A DNA stretch of 64,000 nt from Lachnospiraceae bacterium oral taxon 096 (GCA_018141845.1 CP073340.1:645001-709000); one strand, 5' to 3'; positions 33,995 to 44,054 are shown, counted from the stretch's first letter. The notes: generated by a model from the letters alone, not told the origin. Program-made: numbers and translations.

Positions 33995-34585
33995 TTGACA
34001 ACCGAAGAAAAATTACAGCATTTCCACGAAGCTTGTATTGCAGATGCCAATACACGTGCAAAGCAAATCATTGATGAATATAGCTCTGCGCTGGAAAAGA
34101 CATTTGAGGATCACAAGCACGAAAATACAAGACGTGCACAATTGCAATTAAAAATCGAGGAGGAGAAAATTCACCGAGAGGGCAATAAGCAACTCGCTCT
34201 CGAGCAAGTGAAGTTTCGCCGTGTACTCGGCTGCAAACAAGATGAATTGACGAATGAAATTTTCGAACAATTACAAAAGAAACTTGAGCAGTTTATGACT
34301 ACATCTGAATATATTCTGCTCCTTGAAAAACAAATTGCACAGGCGATTCAATTTGCAGGCAAAGACGAAGTACACATCTACATCGATCCTGCAGATGAGA
34401 AATTGCTCTCTCACCTCTCTCCTCAATACCGAGAGAAAATTCAAATCAGCGAATATTCTTTTATGGGCGGCACCAGAGCGGTTATCCCACATAAGAATAT
34501 ATTGATTGATCATTCCTTTGAAAAGAAGCTACAAGAAGCAAAGAAGGATTTCCATTTTGACCTTGGAGGTAATAACAATGAATAA
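33995..34585 (+). CDS. ntpE: V-type ATPase subunit E
   Basis: Peripheral stalk subunit, 196 residues from TTG 33995, which has AGGTG six bases upstream; an alternative GTG at 33986 overlaps that site. An N-terminal coiled coil (EKLQHFHEACIADANTRAKQIIDEY) leads into a mixed C-terminal domain ending GGTRAVIPHKNILIDHSFEKKLQ, the family signature. Overlaps the subunit A start by 8 bases. Confidence 0.9.
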   Translation: MTTEEKLQHFHEACIADANTRAKQIIDEYSSALEKTFEDHKHENTRRAQLQLKIEEEKIHREGNKQLALEQVKFRRVLGCKQDELTNEIFEQLQKKLEQFMTTSEYILLLEKQIAQAIQFAGKDEVHIYIDPADEKLLSHLSPQYREKIQISEYSFMGGTRAVIPHKNILIDHSFEKKLQEAKKDFHFDLGGNNNE

Positions 34586-36344
34586 AATAGGAACCATTGT
34601 ATCCATCAATGGACCAATTGTAAAAACGGCAGGTGATGTCGGATTTGTTATGCACGAGATGGTCTATGTCGGCAAGGAAAAACTCGTTGGCGAGGTCATC
34701 GGTCTGACAACAGACTTTACAATTGTCGAAGTATACGAAGAAACAAGCGGAATTAAACCAGGTGAAACAATTGAGGGAACTGGCGCACCAGTCAGCGTCA
34801 CATTGGCACCTGGTATTTTAAATAATATCTTTGATGGTATTGAGCGTCCACTTTCAGAGATCGCCAAGGAAGGCGGAGCCTATATTTCCCGCGGTATCAG
34901 TGTCGAATCTTTGGATACAAAGAAAAAATGGCAGGCACATATTACTGTGAAAAAAGGTGACCATTTGCTCGGCGGATCTATTATTGCCGAGGTACAGGAG
35001 ACTCCTGCGATCTTGCACAAGGTTATGCTTGCTCCAGACAAAGAAGGATATGTTGAGGATGTCGTAAGTGATGGAGAATACACCATCAACGAGACCATTT
35101 TGACTCTTCGCCACTATGATGGCTCAACAGAAGAAATCACAATGACTCAACATTGGCCAATTCGTGTGCCAAGACCAACAGCAAAGCGTTTCCCTGCATC
35201 TGTTCCCCTCATTACAGGTCAGCGTATCCTCGACACGCTCTTCCCATTAGCTAAGGGCGGTACAGCCGCTGTCCCTGGTGGATTTGGTACAGGTAAAACG
35301 ATGACTCAGCACCAGATTGCCAAGTGGTCTGATGCCAATATTATTATCTACATCGGTTGCGGTGAGCGTGGAAACGAGATGACTCAGGTACTTGAGGAGT
35401 TCTCCGAATTGATCGACCCAAAGACGGGCAATCCATTGATGGACAGAACCACTTTGATTGCCAACACTTCAAATATGCCTGTGGCTGCCCGTGAGGCCAG
35501 TCTTTATTCAGGTCTAACCCTTGCCGAGTACTACCGTGATATGGGCTATGATGTTGCCATTATGGCGGATTCTACTTCTCGTTGGGCAGAGGCTCTTCGA
35601 GAACTCTCTGGTCGTCTTGAGGAAATGCCAGCCGAGGAAGGTTTCCCTGCTTATCTAGCTTCCAGACTTTCTGCTTTCTATGAGCGTGCTGGAATGATGC
35701 AAAACTTAAATGGATCTGAGGGTTCCGTATCCATTATCGGAGCTGTATCCCCACAGGGTGGTGATTTCTCTGAGCCAGTTACACAAAACACTAAGCGTTT
35801 CGTTCGCTGCTTCTGGGGACTGGATAAAAATCTTGCCTACGCAAGACATTTCCCTGCCATTCAATGGCTTGACTCCTATTCTGAGTATTTGACTGACCTT
35901 GCTCCTTGGTACACAGAGCATGTCAACAAGGACTTTGTGGATTACAGAAATCAATTGGTTTACCTTCTCAATCAGGAAGCTTCTTTGATGGAGATTGTTA
36001 AGTTGATTGGTGCTGATGTATTGCCTGATGATCAGAAACTAATTCTTGATATCGCCAAGGTAATTCGTGTTGGCTTCCTTCAGCAAAATGCGTTCCACAA
36101 GGACGATACCTGTGTCCCACTAGAAAAGCAATTTAAGATGATGGATGTCATTCTCTATCTCTACAAGAAGGCACGTTCCCTTGTACATATGAGTATGCCA
36201 ATGTCTGTCTTAAAGGAAGATCCTATTTGGGATAAATTAATTTCTATCAAGTACGATATTCCAAATGATCGCTTGGATATGTTTGACGATTACAAAAAAG
36301 ATATTGATCGCTTCTACGACAGTATCATGGAAAAGAATGCATAG
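34578..36344 (+). CDS. ntpA: V-type ATPase catalytic subunit A
   Basis: Catalytic ATP-hydrolysing subunit (588 residues). ATG 34578 follows GGAGGTAATAACA; a longer frame from 34506 runs back into subunit E and is rejected. Shown in order: beta-barrel start (GTIVSINGPIVKTAG), the insert, the P-loop PGGFGTGKTMTQH, the GERGNEM segment with the catalytic Glu, Walker B (VAIMADSTSRWAEALRELSGRLEEMPAEEG) and the C-terminal helical domain. Probable ATP-driven ion pump or ATP synthase of the cell membrane. Confidence 0.98.
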   Translation: MNKIGTIVSINGPIVKTAGDVGFVMHEMVYVGKEKLVGEVIGLTTDFTIVEVYEETSGIKPGETIEGTGAPVSVTLAPGILNNIFDGIERPLSEIAKEGGAYISRGISVESLDTKKKWQAHITVKKGDHLLGGSIIAEVQETPAILHKVMLAPDKEGYVEDVVSDGEYTINETILTLRHYDGSTEEITMTQHWPIRVPRPTAKRFPASVPLITGQRILDTLFPLAKGGTAAVPGGFGTGKTMTQHQIAKWSDANIIIYIGCGERGNEMTQVLEEFSELIDPKTGNPLMDRTTLIANTSNMPVAAREASLYSGLTLAEYYRDMGYDVAIMADSTSRWAEALRELSGRLEEMPAEEGFPAYLASRLSAFYERAGMMQNLNGSEGSVSIIGAVSPQGGDFSEPVTQNTKRFVRCFWGLDKNLAYARHFPAIQWLDSYSEYLTDLAPWYTEHVNKDFVDYRNQLVYLLNQEASLMEIVKLIGADVLPDDQKLILDIAKVIRVGFLQQNAFHKDDTCVPLEKQFKMMDVILYLYKKARSLVHMSMPMSVLKEDPIWDKLISIKYDIPNDRLDMFDDYKKDIDRFYDSIMEKNA

Positions 36345-36356
36345 GAGGGCATAATT

Positions 36357-37808
36357 ATGGCTATCGAATATCTTGGACTCAGTTCTATAAATGGCCCTCT
36401 TGTTGTCCTAGAGGGCGTAAAGGGTGCAGCCTATGACGAAATCGTAGAGATGGATGTCAATGGCAAGGACAAAAAACTCGGTCGTATCGTAGAGATTAAT
36501 GACGACAAAGCTGTAATTCAGGTCTTTGAAGGAACTGAAGGTATGGCACTTAGAAATACACATACAAGACTTACAGGACATCCAATGGAAATCGGAGTAT
36601 CTGCCGATATGCTTGGTCGAACATTTAACGGTCTCGGTCAGCCAATCGACGATCTCGGTCCAATTAATGCCGATAAGATCTTAGATGTCAATGGAAAACC
36701 TCTTAACCCTGTAACAAGAGAGTACCCAAGAAACTACATCCGTACAGGTATCAGTGCCATCGACGGATTGATGACTTTGATTCGTGGACAGAAGCTTCCT
36801 ATCTTTTCTGGAAACGGTCTTCCACATGATGAACTTGCTGCACAGCTTGTTCGCCAGTCCTCTCTTGGCGATGATGCCAACAGTGATGAAAAATTTGCCA
36901 TTGTCTTTGCCGCCATGGGTGTAAAGCACGATGTTGCCGATTTCTTTAAGAGAACATTTGAGGAAAGTGGCGTTAGTGACCATGTGGCCACCTTTATCAA
37001 CCTTGCCAATGATCCCGTTGTTGAGCGTTTGATCACACCAAAAGTTGCTCTGACACTGGCAGAGTATCTTGCCTTTGAAAAAGGAATGCATATTCTGGTT
37101 ATCCTCACAGATATGACTTCATTTGCCGAGGCGATGCGTGAGGTTTCCTCTTCTAAGGGCGAGATTCCTTCAAGAAAAGGTTTCCCTGGTTACCTCTATT
37201 CAGAGCTTGCTACAATTTATGAGCGTGCAGGTATTGTTTCTGGCGTCAATGGATCAGTGACACAGATTCCAATTTTGACCATGCCAAATGACGATATCAC
37301 TCACCCAATCCCTGACCTTACAGGTTACATCACAGAGGGACAGATCGTACTTGATCGAAACTTAAATGGTCAATCTATTTATCCTCCAATCAGCGTATTG
37401 CCATCTCTATCCCGTTTGATGAAGGATGGTATCGGTGAAGGATTTACAAGAAAAGACCATCAAGATGTTGCCAATCAGCTCTTCTCCTGCTATGCAAAAG
37501 TTGGAGATGCCAGAGCACTCGCTTCCGTTATCGGTGAAGATGAGCTTTCTGAGACTGATCAGACCTACTTGCTCTTTGGTCGAGAATTTGAAAAGAGATT
37601 TATTGGACAGGGAAAAGAAGAAAACAGAACCATTTTCGATACCTTGGACATCGGCTGGCAACTTCTTGGACTTATGCCAAGAGCAGAGCTTGACCGTATT
37701 GATACCAAGGTACTTGACCAATATTACAAGAAGACAAAGATCAATGCCGATGGCGACATTGTAGAAGATATTTTGACAGATTTGGATGCGAATCCAGACG
37801 AGGAATAG
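36357..37808 (+). CDS. ntpB: V-type ATPase subunit B
   Basis: Non-catalytic partner of subunit A, 483 residues (usual ~460-480). It starts [21 protein letters not shown] and shows [25 protein letters not shown], the degenerate nucleotide site of B subunits, plus [43 protein letters not shown]. Lies 12 bases after A. Confidence 0.97.
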   Translation: MAIEYLGLSSINGPLVVLEGVKGAAYDEIVEMDVNGKDKKLGRIVEINDDKAVIQVFEGTEGMALRNTHTRLTGHPMEIGVSADMLGRTFNGLGQPIDDLGPINADKILDVNGKPLNPVTREYPRNYIRTGISAIDGLMTLIRGQKLPIFSGNGLPHDELAAQLVRQSSLGDDANSDEKFAIVFAAMGVKHDVADFFKRTFEESGVSDHVATFINLANDPVVERLITPKVALTLAEYLAFEKGMHILVILTDMTSFAEAMREVSSSKGEIPSRKGFPGYLYSELATIYERAGIVSGVNGSVTQIPILTMPNDDITHPIPDLTGYITEGQIVLDRNLNGQSIYPPISVLPSLSRLMKDGIGEGFTRKDHQDVANQLFSCYAKVGDARALASVIGEDELSETDQTYLLFGREFEKRFIGQGKEENRTIFDTLDIGWQLLGLMPRAELDRIDTKVLDQYYKKTKINADGDIVEDILTDLDANPDEE

Positions 37809-37811
37809 CCT

Positions 37812-38426
37812 ATGAATATGAATGTCTTTCCAACAAAGGGAAATCTTATTGCAACAAAGAACTCTCTGGCTCTTGCTCGTCAGGGCTATGGCCTGATGGA
37901 CAAAAAGAGGAATATTTTAATCCGTGAGCTAATGAATTTGACAGAGCAGGCAAAGGAAATTCAGACAGAGATTGATACAACCTTTACGGCGGCCTATGCC
38001 GCCCTCCAACAGGCAAATATTGAGCTTGGTATTGACTATGTCGAGGATATTGCCGCATCTGTTCCTGTAGAAAATGGCGTTCGCATTAAGACAAGAAGTG
38101 TTATGGGTACAGAGATTCCACTTGTTGAATGTAAAGTCGGAGCACCAGATCTTGTCTATGCCTACTACTCTTCCAGAGAGAGTCTGGATATTGCACGTGA
38201 AAACTTTCAAAAGGTAAAGAACTTAACGGTTCGCCTGTCTATGATTGAAAACGCAGCGTATCGTTTGGCCAGCAATATCAAAAAGACACAAAAGCGTGCC
38301 AATGCATTGAAAAATATTACGATTCCTGCCTACGAGACCATTACAAAGAATATTACCAATGCCCTTGAGGAAAAGGAACGTGAGGAATTTACAAGACTAA
38401 AAGTCATCAAGCAAATGAAGGGTTAA
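37812..38426 (+). CDS. ntpD: V-type ATPase subunit D
   Basis: Central-stalk rotor subunit, 204 residues. Two long helices (N-terminal PTKGNLIATKNSLALARQGYGLMDKKRNILIRELM and the C-terminal YRLASNIKKTQKRANALKNITIPAYETI) frame a short beta domain, as in the family. Stop overlaps the next gene's ATG by one base (TAATG). Confidence 0.96.
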   Translation: MNMNVFPTKGNLIATKNSLALARQGYGLMDKKRNILIRELMNLTEQAKEIQTEIDTTFTAAYAALQQANIELGIDYVEDIAASVPVENGVRIKTRSVMGTEIPLVECKVGAPDLVYAYYSSRESLDIARENFQKVKNLTVRLSMIENAAYRLASNIKKTQKRANALKNITIPAYETITKNITNALEEKEREEFTRLKVIKQMKG

Positions 38427-39142
38427 TGCGGATGAGGATTGTTCACAATATCCTCGGATTGTTCATCGCCTTTTCTTTGATGATCATCCTCCTATTCACA
38501 TCCATTGAGGCCATTGTCTATTGGATGCCTGGCTACTTTCGATATGAATACAGTAAATATGATGTCACCAACGATGTTTCTATGAATATGGATGACCTAT
38601 TGGATGTTTCCAATCAAATGATGAGCTATCTCCATGGCGACAAAGAGAATCTCTCTGACATCACCACAACCATTGATGGTCAAAAGAATGTTTCTTTTTT
38701 TAATGAACGTGAAATTGCCCATATGGTCGATGTCCGAAATCTCTTTGTCGGTGCCATCTTTTTGAGAAGAGTGCTTATTGGCTTTATCCTTTTTTCTCTT
38801 ATCTTTATGAAATGTACAAAAGCTAAGCTAAGAAGAACGGTTTCAAAGACAATGTTCATTGGCTCAATTTTATTTTTTGCATTGATTGCCGTCTTGGCTA
38901 CGGTGATCTCGACAAATTTTACAAAGTACTTTATTCTCTTTCACCATATTTTCTTTCGCAATGATTTGTGGCAATTGGATCCAAGTACTGACCGCTTGAT
39001 CAACATTGTACCCGAGCCATTTTTTATGGACACAGCTCGAAATATTGGCATTCTTTATGCTGTACTTGTTGGCCTCACCTTTGTCCTCGCATGGACAGTC
39101 AACCGCAGCAATAGAAAAGCAAATAAAAACTTTACTAAGTAA
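38426..39142 (+). CDS. TIGR01906 family integral membrane protein
   Basis: A 238-residue membrane protein ending the V-ATPase operon. It starts with a hydrophobic helix (ILGLFIAFSLMIILLFTSIEAIVY), has a conserved outside segment (YSKYDVTNDVSMNMDDLLDVSNQMMSYLHG, FFNEREIAHMVDVRNLF) and three more helices. This pattern is the TIGR01906 family, of unknown function. It is translationally coupled to subunit D; whether it serves the ATPase is inference. Followed by a strong terminator. Confidence 0.85.
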   Translation: MRMRIVHNILGLFIAFSLMIILLFTSIEAIVYWMPGYFRYEYSKYDVTNDVSMNMDDLLDVSNQMMSYLHGDKENLSDITTTIDGQKNVSFFNEREIAHMVDVRNLFVGAIFLRRVLIGFILFSLIFMKCTKAKLRRTVSKTMFIGSILFFALIAVLATVISTNFTKYFILFHHIFFRNDLWQLDPSTDRLINIVPEPFFMDTARNIGILYAVLVGLTFVLAWTVNRSNRKANKNFTK

Positions 39143-39146
39143 AAAG

Positions 39147-39178
39147 CACGGTCTATAATAACATAGACCGTGTTTTTT
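39147..39178 (+). terminator. terminator of the V-ATPase operon
   Basis: CACGGTCTAT pairs with ATAGACCGTG and is followed by TTTTTT; classical intrinsic terminator just after the operon's last stop. Confidence 0.92.
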
Positions 39179-39207
39179 GGTCTATCTATAACGAAAGGAT
39201 CTTACTT

Positions 39208-40626
39208 ATGAGATTTGCAAAACGACTCACTAGTTTTTTATTGGCCATTGCCATTTTATTTTTTGGCATCACTCCAGACGCAAGCTATGCTGCCGTTGCC
39301 TGGCCAACAAATATTGATATCGCTGCAGAGGGTGGAATTTTGATGGATGCAAATTCTGGTGCCATTCTCTACGCCAAAAATATACATACACCGTATTATC
39401 CTGCCAGCATTACAAAAATTCTTACAGCACTCATTATTATCGAAAATTGTGATCTCAATGACACCTTGACCTTCTCTCACAACGCCATCTTTAATGTCGA
39501 GGGAAATTCTTCAAGTGCAGGCTTTGATGTCGGAGACAAAATCACAGTAAAGGATGCTCTCTATGCTCTTTTATTAAAATCAGCCAATGAGTCAGCCAAT
39601 GCACTCGCCGAGTATTATGCCGGCAGTATCGATAAGTTTGTGGACATTATGAATCAGCGTGCTAAGGAACTAGGATGTACAGAGTCCCATTTTGCCAACC
39701 CAAGTGGTCTCAACAATCCAAATCACTATGTCACTGCCTATGATTATGCCTTAATTTGCCGTGCAGCATTTAATAATCCAAAATTTGTGGAAATTGATTC
39801 GACCACCTACTATAAATTGCCTGCCAGCCGCTGGGTTCCTGCGGGGCAGACCATCTACAGCCATCATTCTATGTTAAAGCGAAATAATCCGCTCCACTAC
39901 GAGGGCATTATCGGCGGAAAAACTGGATTTACTAGCTTAGCAGGAAATACGCTCGTTACCTGTGCACAGCGCAATGATTTAAAGCTCATCACGGTCATTT
40001 TAAATGGCCATATGACACATTACACTGACACCAAGGCACTCCTTGACTTTGGCTTTGCCAATTTTAAGAGCGTAAAGATTTCTGACGCTGGCAATGCTTA
40101 TGGCAATGTTATGCAAAATATTGAATTGGTCAAGACCAAAAATGGTCCTTCAAATATGCTCACTACGGACAAAAGTCGCACAGTGACACTGCCACAGGAT
40201 GCATCTATGGCCGATACGACAACACAAATTAGCTATGATACCAATGCAACTGATCCAGACAATGCCATTGCACGCATTACCTACTTTTATGATGACCACG
40301 CCATCGGTACAGACTATTTGCTCAGCAATGCAAAGACCAATGCCAAGTATACCTCGGCCGAGGCCGCCCCAAAGGCAGCAGACAATGACCCCGCCCAAAT
40401 GGTTGCCCCAGGATCCGATGGCAATGAAAATTCTGAGGATCTTCCAGCAAAAAGTCTTTCCCCATCCTCAAAAAAGACGATGCCTCTAAAAAAAGGTCTA
40501 AGCTTTCGACTACGCATAATAATTGCAGCGGCCTCTGCGGTCATTGTTCTTATTTTTATTGTCATTATTATTTCTAGGCGAGGAAGAAATCATCGAAGAT
40601 CAAGAAGGAGAAGACGCAGAAGATAA
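39208..40626 (+). CDS. D-alanyl-D-alanine carboxypeptidase (S11 family)
   Basis: Exported penicillin-binding protein that trims the terminal D-Ala of peptidoglycan peptides; 472 residues. A signal peptide (about 1-28) is followed by the S11 domain with S67-x-x-K70 (PASITK), S125-A-N127 and K238-T-G240. A beta domain and a long low-complexity Ala/Pro/Ser linker follow, then a C-terminal membrane helix (IIIAAASAVIVLIFIVIIIS) with an Arg-rich tail. This differs from classical DacA/DacF with an amphipathic end: here it is a true membrane anchor. Own promoter not clear; lies after the ATPase operon terminator. Confidence 0.93.
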   Translation: MRFAKRLTSFLLAIAILFFGITPDASYAAVAWPTNIDIAAEGGILMDANSGAILYAKNIHTPYYPASITKILTALIIIENCDLNDTLTFSHNAIFNVEGNSSSAGFDVGDKITVKDALYALLLKSANESANALAEYYAGSIDKFVDIMNQRAKELGCTESHFANPSGLNNPNHYVTAYDYALICRAAFNNPKFVEIDSTTYYKLPASRWVPAGQTIYSHHSMLKRNNPLHYEGIIGGKTGFTSLAGNTLVTCAQRNDLKLITVILNGHMTHYTDTKALLDFGFANFKSVKISDAGNAYGNVMQNIELVKTKNGPSNMLTTDKSRTVTLPQDASMADTTTQISYDTNATDPDNAIARITYFYDDHAIGTDYLLSNAKTNAKYTSAEAAPKAADNDPAQMVAPGSDGNENSEDLPAKSLSPSSKKTMPLKKGLSFRLRIIIAAASAVIVLIFIVIIISRRGRNHRRSRRRRRRR

Positions 40627-40659
40627 TTTTATATTTTGTAAATATTAAACTATTCTTTA

Positions 40660-40688
40660 TTGTCTCTTATCCTTTTCTTTGCTATGAT
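40660..40688 (+). promoter_or_regulatory. promoter of the OmpA-domain lipoprotein
   Basis: TTGTCT (40660-40665), 17-base spacer, TATGAT (40683-40688), the last with an upstream TGC (extended -10). About 75 bases before the ATG. Confidence 0.7.
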
Positions 40689-40767
40689 AGTAAGATGGTT
40701 TTAGATATTATAACCAATTTTCACAACTTCCTATAGTGAGAATTGACGAATAGAAAGGATTTTATTT

Positions 40768-41937
40768 ATGAAAAAACTAATATTTGCCGCTGGAATCTTA
40801 TCTCTTGGTCTCTCTATAACCGCATGTAGTCCATCTGCTGTGGACAAGAACTCTTCCGACCAAGGAACTACGACTACAGCTTCTTCCGACACAAAAAAGG
40901 AAAAAGAAACAACAAAGGCAAAGACAGATACAGCCAATGTGGATCCAAAATTTAGTGCTCCTGGCTATGCAGTTGGAGAAATCCCTGCCATCCCTAGTGT
41001 AACGCTTCCAGCTATTGGTATATCCGAAAGCCCTAATGCCAAAATTACATTAGAGATGACCAGTTCCATCTCTGCCCTTCCTGGCGTAAGTGTTGAACCT
41101 GTACACATTGAAAATGATCAAATTACAAGGGGAGAAAGTGCTGTACAGGTAGATAAGGAAGTCGCTAGCCAGTACAGCAATGCCTCTGGTGATGGACAAA
41201 CTCAATACACAGACGACACTGCGGGCATTACCCTGCAAGCCAATTCTGATGGCTCTGGACAATACACAAATAGTAAGAGAGGCATTTCACTGCAAGTTGC
41301 TGCTGATGGCTCTGGGCAATATACAAATAATCAAAAAGATATGACCATCTATATTCAAGGTGATCATTCGGCCTACACTCAGGGTTCTATTGTCATTGAT
41401 AACAATGGAGACGGTTCTGGTCAATATGCCAATCAAGAAACTGGACTTACAATCAACAATGATGGAAAGGGAAAAGCTACCATTCAATTGGGTGAAGAGA
41501 AAATCACTGTGGATGCAGATCCTCTAGAAAAGCCAGCAAAACTCCCACTCCTATCTTCTGTTTCCAATGCGCCGTCATCCCTTGAGGCGAACAATCTACT
41601 CATTACGCTCAATGCCAATATTCTCTTTGATGTTGACAAGTATGATGTCCGCCAGGATGCCCAGACAACACTCAACAACTTGGCAAATATCTTAAAACAG
41701 GCAAATATTGCTGCATTTGAGATCAATGGTTACAGTGATAGCGATGGAAGTGACGAGGACAATCAAACTCTCTCTGAAAATTATGCAAACTCTGTCAAGG
41801 ACTATCTTACTTCTCAGGGCGTAACTGCCACCATAACTACTCATGGCTATGGGAAAACTCGCCCTGTAGCATCCACAAAAACATCAGAAGGCAAACAGGC
41901 AAATCGTCGTGTGGAAATTGTAATTCCTACTAACTAA
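40768..41937 (+). CDS. OmpA-family lipoprotein with DGSGQY repeats
   Basis: A 389-residue lipoprotein. Signal peptide with lipobox LSITAC (C20 lipidated), then a Ser/Thr/Lys linker. The middle (about 135-250) has several copies of a unit with DGSGQYTN or a close variant. The C-terminal ~120 residues are an OmpA-like peptidoglycan-binding domain (ILFDVDKYDVRQDAQTTLNNLANILKQ ... INGYSDSDGSDEDNQTLSENYANSVKDYL ... GYGKTRPVAS). OmpA domains are best known from Gram-negatives; in a Firmicute it would link the membrane to the wall. Own promoter and terminator. Confidence 0.88.
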   Translation: MKKLIFAAGILSLGLSITACSPSAVDKNSSDQGTTTTASSDTKKEKETTKAKTDTANVDPKFSAPGYAVGEIPAIPSVTLPAIGISESPNAKITLEMTSSISALPGVSVEPVHIENDQITRGESAVQVDKEVASQYSNASGDGQTQYTDDTAGITLQANSDGSGQYTNSKRGISLQVAADGSGQYTNNQKDMTIYIQGDHSAYTQGSIVIDNNGDGSGQYANQETGLTINNDGKGKATIQLGEEKITVDADPLEKPAKLPLLSSVSNAPSSLEANNLLITLNANILFDVDKYDVRQDAQTTLNNLANILKQANIAAFEINGYSDSDGSDEDNQTLSENYANSVKDYLTSQGVTATITTHGYGKTRPVASTKTSEGKQANRRVEIVIPTN

Positions 41938-41950
41938 GCCTTAAATCAAA

Positions 41951-41989
41951 ATAGGACCTCAAGTTCATCGCTTGAGATCCTATTTTTTA
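41951..41989. terminator. bidirectional terminator between OmpA-like gene and lipoprotein gene
   Basis: A 13-pair stem with one mismatch (ATAGGACCTCAAG with CTTGAGATCCTAT), followed by six T on the plus strand and a TTTTGATTT tail on the other. It ends at the minus-strand lipoprotein stop. Confidence 0.85.
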
Positions 41990-42877
41990 TTTTACTTTTA
42001 AATTAAAATCGGTCTGTACAAGTGGAGCGGCATTGATATCTTTTGCATTGTACATCGTCGTCTTTAAAATCACACTGTTGATCTGCTCGATGTTGAGCAC
42101 ACGCAAGACATCGACACCAAAATACAATGTGTAATATCCTGCTCTCTTTGCTGGAATGTCTTCCAAAAATTCTGGTCGCAAAGTAACATCATTGACCACC
42201 GCCTCTGAAACAGAAAGTCTAGCATCAAAATCAGTCTTATTTTCAGCATAGACCTTGACCACATAGCCAAGATCTTTGACCATTGCTGCTGCGGTAACCA
42301 CAACTTTGGCATTTTCATTGTCTGCAATCACTTGGTCAGTCTCTTGATCCTGTCTCGTCACTAACTTTGCTTTATTTTTTCCCTGAGGATAAATCGTAAA
42401 CTTTTCATTTACAATTTTATTGACATCATCACCTTCTTGATAGGCCTGCAATGTGAAATCCACCTGGCCAAGATCACTCACACCCACTCTTTCTAAATCC
42501 TTCTTTGACCAAGTTAACTTATCCGTCGACTTGCTAATAGGATCAATAGTTGTTTGAAAATATGGATCACACATCACACCATCTACGGCAACCTTTAAAA
42601 AATCAACCTTAACTGGCTTATTGGTTCGATTTTCAAATGCCAAATCAAAGCTATAACCTTCCTCAGATTTTTCTACATCCGTGATGTAGACGCTCAAATC
42701 ACTATTTTTTACTACTTTGAGGGAAAATCCTGACTTCTCGCTCTCTATACTCAACTCACTACTTGTAACATCGGAGGCCTTTGGTCCTTCACTTCCCACA
42801 TCTCTTGGTCCACCACATCCATATAGGCTCAATGCAATCATCGACATTACCAGTATTCCACAGATTTTTTTAATCAT
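41987..42877 (-). CDS. hypothetical lipoprotein
   Basis: A 296-residue lipoprotein: signal peptide with lipobox LYGC (C21), then two related domains of about 110 residues that look like immunoglobulin-type beta sandwiches (YSFDLAFENRTNKPVKVDFLKVAVDGV and YVVKVYAENKTDFDARLSVSEAVVNDVTL share the same pattern). No known family recognised. Begins 2 bases before the exonuclease stop on the same strand, so they are coupled. Confidence 0.8.
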   Translation of the reverse strand: MIKKICGILVMSMIALSLYGCGGPRDVGSEGPKASDVTSSELSIESEKSGFSLKVVKNSDLSVYITDVEKSEEGYSFDLAFENRTNKPVKVDFLKVAVDGVMCDPYFQTTIDPISKSTDKLTWSKKDLERVGVSDLGQVDFTLQAYQEGDDVNKIVNEKFTIYPQGKNKAKLVTRQDQETDQVIADNENAKVVVTAAAMVKDLGYVVKVYAENKTDFDARLSVSEAVVNDVTLRPEFLEDIPAKRAGYYTLYFGVDVLRVLNIEQINSVILKTTMYNAKDINAAPLVQTDFNLKVK

Positions 42878-42878
42878 C

Positions 42879-43874
42879 TTATCTCTTTCCTTTCACTTTT
42901 TCTCTCAGGCGCTTTAATCGATTTCGTTCACTTCTCTTTTTTCTTGTATCCTCTCTCTTCTCATATAACTCCTGCGCCTTCTCTTTGCCAACAATTTTCA
43001 TTGTCTTGACCACAAAGAAATTCTCCCCATTTGACTTCATTCGAATCTTTCCCCGAACAAAGCCATGCTCTGGACAGAGTGCCAATCCATAGTAATTTCT
43101 CTGATTTGCTGAAAACCATCGAATCCTCTTTCGCAACATTCGATTGCAACGATAACACAGCATATCCGCCACTGTCTTATCCGCAATCGCCTCCTCCTTG
43201 CTTGGAAACTCCCGAGAAACATATTTGGCATAATCTGGAAAGACTAGATAAATTTCTTCTTCCCTTGTTTTTGGCGTGTGATAATAGTCCAATGATACAT
43301 ATTCTCTTATTTTCTGAAAATCCATTGTCTGCATTACCTTGCTTGTATAATAGGCATCATCAAGAGCATGATGAAAACCTCTATCTTCATTGAGATTCAT
43401 CTCCTCCACAGCCTTGTCAAGTGGAGGCTTATTTTTGTCATCACAATGGTATAAAAGAGTATATAATTTTTGAATATCATAGTAAAATAAAGGGGATGAA
43501 AAATTATTTTTGACACCATAATATTCTATATTTCTTTGCAATTCTGTCAAATCCATACTGCCCCAAGTACAAAAATGTGGTCTCTCTCCACTACAATAAA
43601 CCCAATCCCAAAACTCTTGGATGACCTGTGCAAATGGTTCTCCCTGCTGCCGCAATTCCTCAATCTCCATATGAATAACTTCATAGACCTTAAAATGTAT
43701 CTTATTATACACTGTTGGTCGAATCATTCTATGAAATTCCCCAATGATATTAAATTCTTCATCTAGCTTTACGGCGCCAATCTCTATGATCTCAAATGGA
43801 ATCCCTGCAATCGTGCCCTCTTTTCCATCTGGGCTTTGATTCCATTCCAAATCCAAGACGATATAAGTATCCAT
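42879..43874 (-). CDS. DEDDh 3'-5' exonuclease-domain protein
   Basis: 331 residues. An N-terminal exonuclease domain has the DxE motif (YIVLDLEWN), a middle Asp region (FCTWGSMDLTELQRN) and HHALDDAYYTSKVM with His and Asp, so all DEDDh residues are present. This resembles the KapD/ERI-1-like group that may process RNA ends. The C-terminal part has CYRCNRMLRKRIRWF and a basic tail (KKRSERNRLKRLREKVKGKR), suggesting nucleic-acid binding. Its start lies next to a 180-base gap (43875-44054) with no gene. Confidence 0.87.
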   Translation of the reverse strand: MDTYIVLDLEWNQSPDGKEGTIAGIPFEIIEIGAVKLDEEFNIIGEFHRMIRPTVYNKIHFKVYEVIHMEIEELRQQGEPFAQVIQEFWDWVYCSGERPHFCTWGSMDLTELQRNIEYYGVKNNFSSPLFYYDIQKLYTLLYHCDDKNKPPLDKAVEEMNLNEDRGFHHALDDAYYTSKVMQTMDFQKIREYVSLDYYHTPKTREEEIYLVFPDYAKYVSREFPSKEEAIADKTVADMLCYRCNRMLRKRIRWFSANQRNYYGLALCPEHGFVRGKIRMKSNGENFFVVKTMKIVGKEKAQELYEKREDTRKKRSERNRLKRLREKVKGKR

Positions 43875-44012
43875 AAAATTCCTTTCAAAAGCGATATGAT
43901 ATCTTTGTCATTATATCATAAGCAATTATATAAAAAAACTCCCTAGATTCCGAAATATCTTGAATTCTTCACCCATCTTTTGTAGAGTGTTTCTAATATC
44001 TCCACTACAAAT

Positions 44013-44054
44013 AGAGGAGAGCTTCCAAGTCAGTCCCCTGAAAGCTCTCCCTCT
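44013..44054 (-). terminator. hairpin at the end of the FAS operon
   Basis: AGAGGAGAGCTT pairs with AAGCTCTCCCTCT (one bulge) just after the last stop, then a short TTTG on the minus strand. T run is weak, so termination is probable, not certain. Confidence 0.55.
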
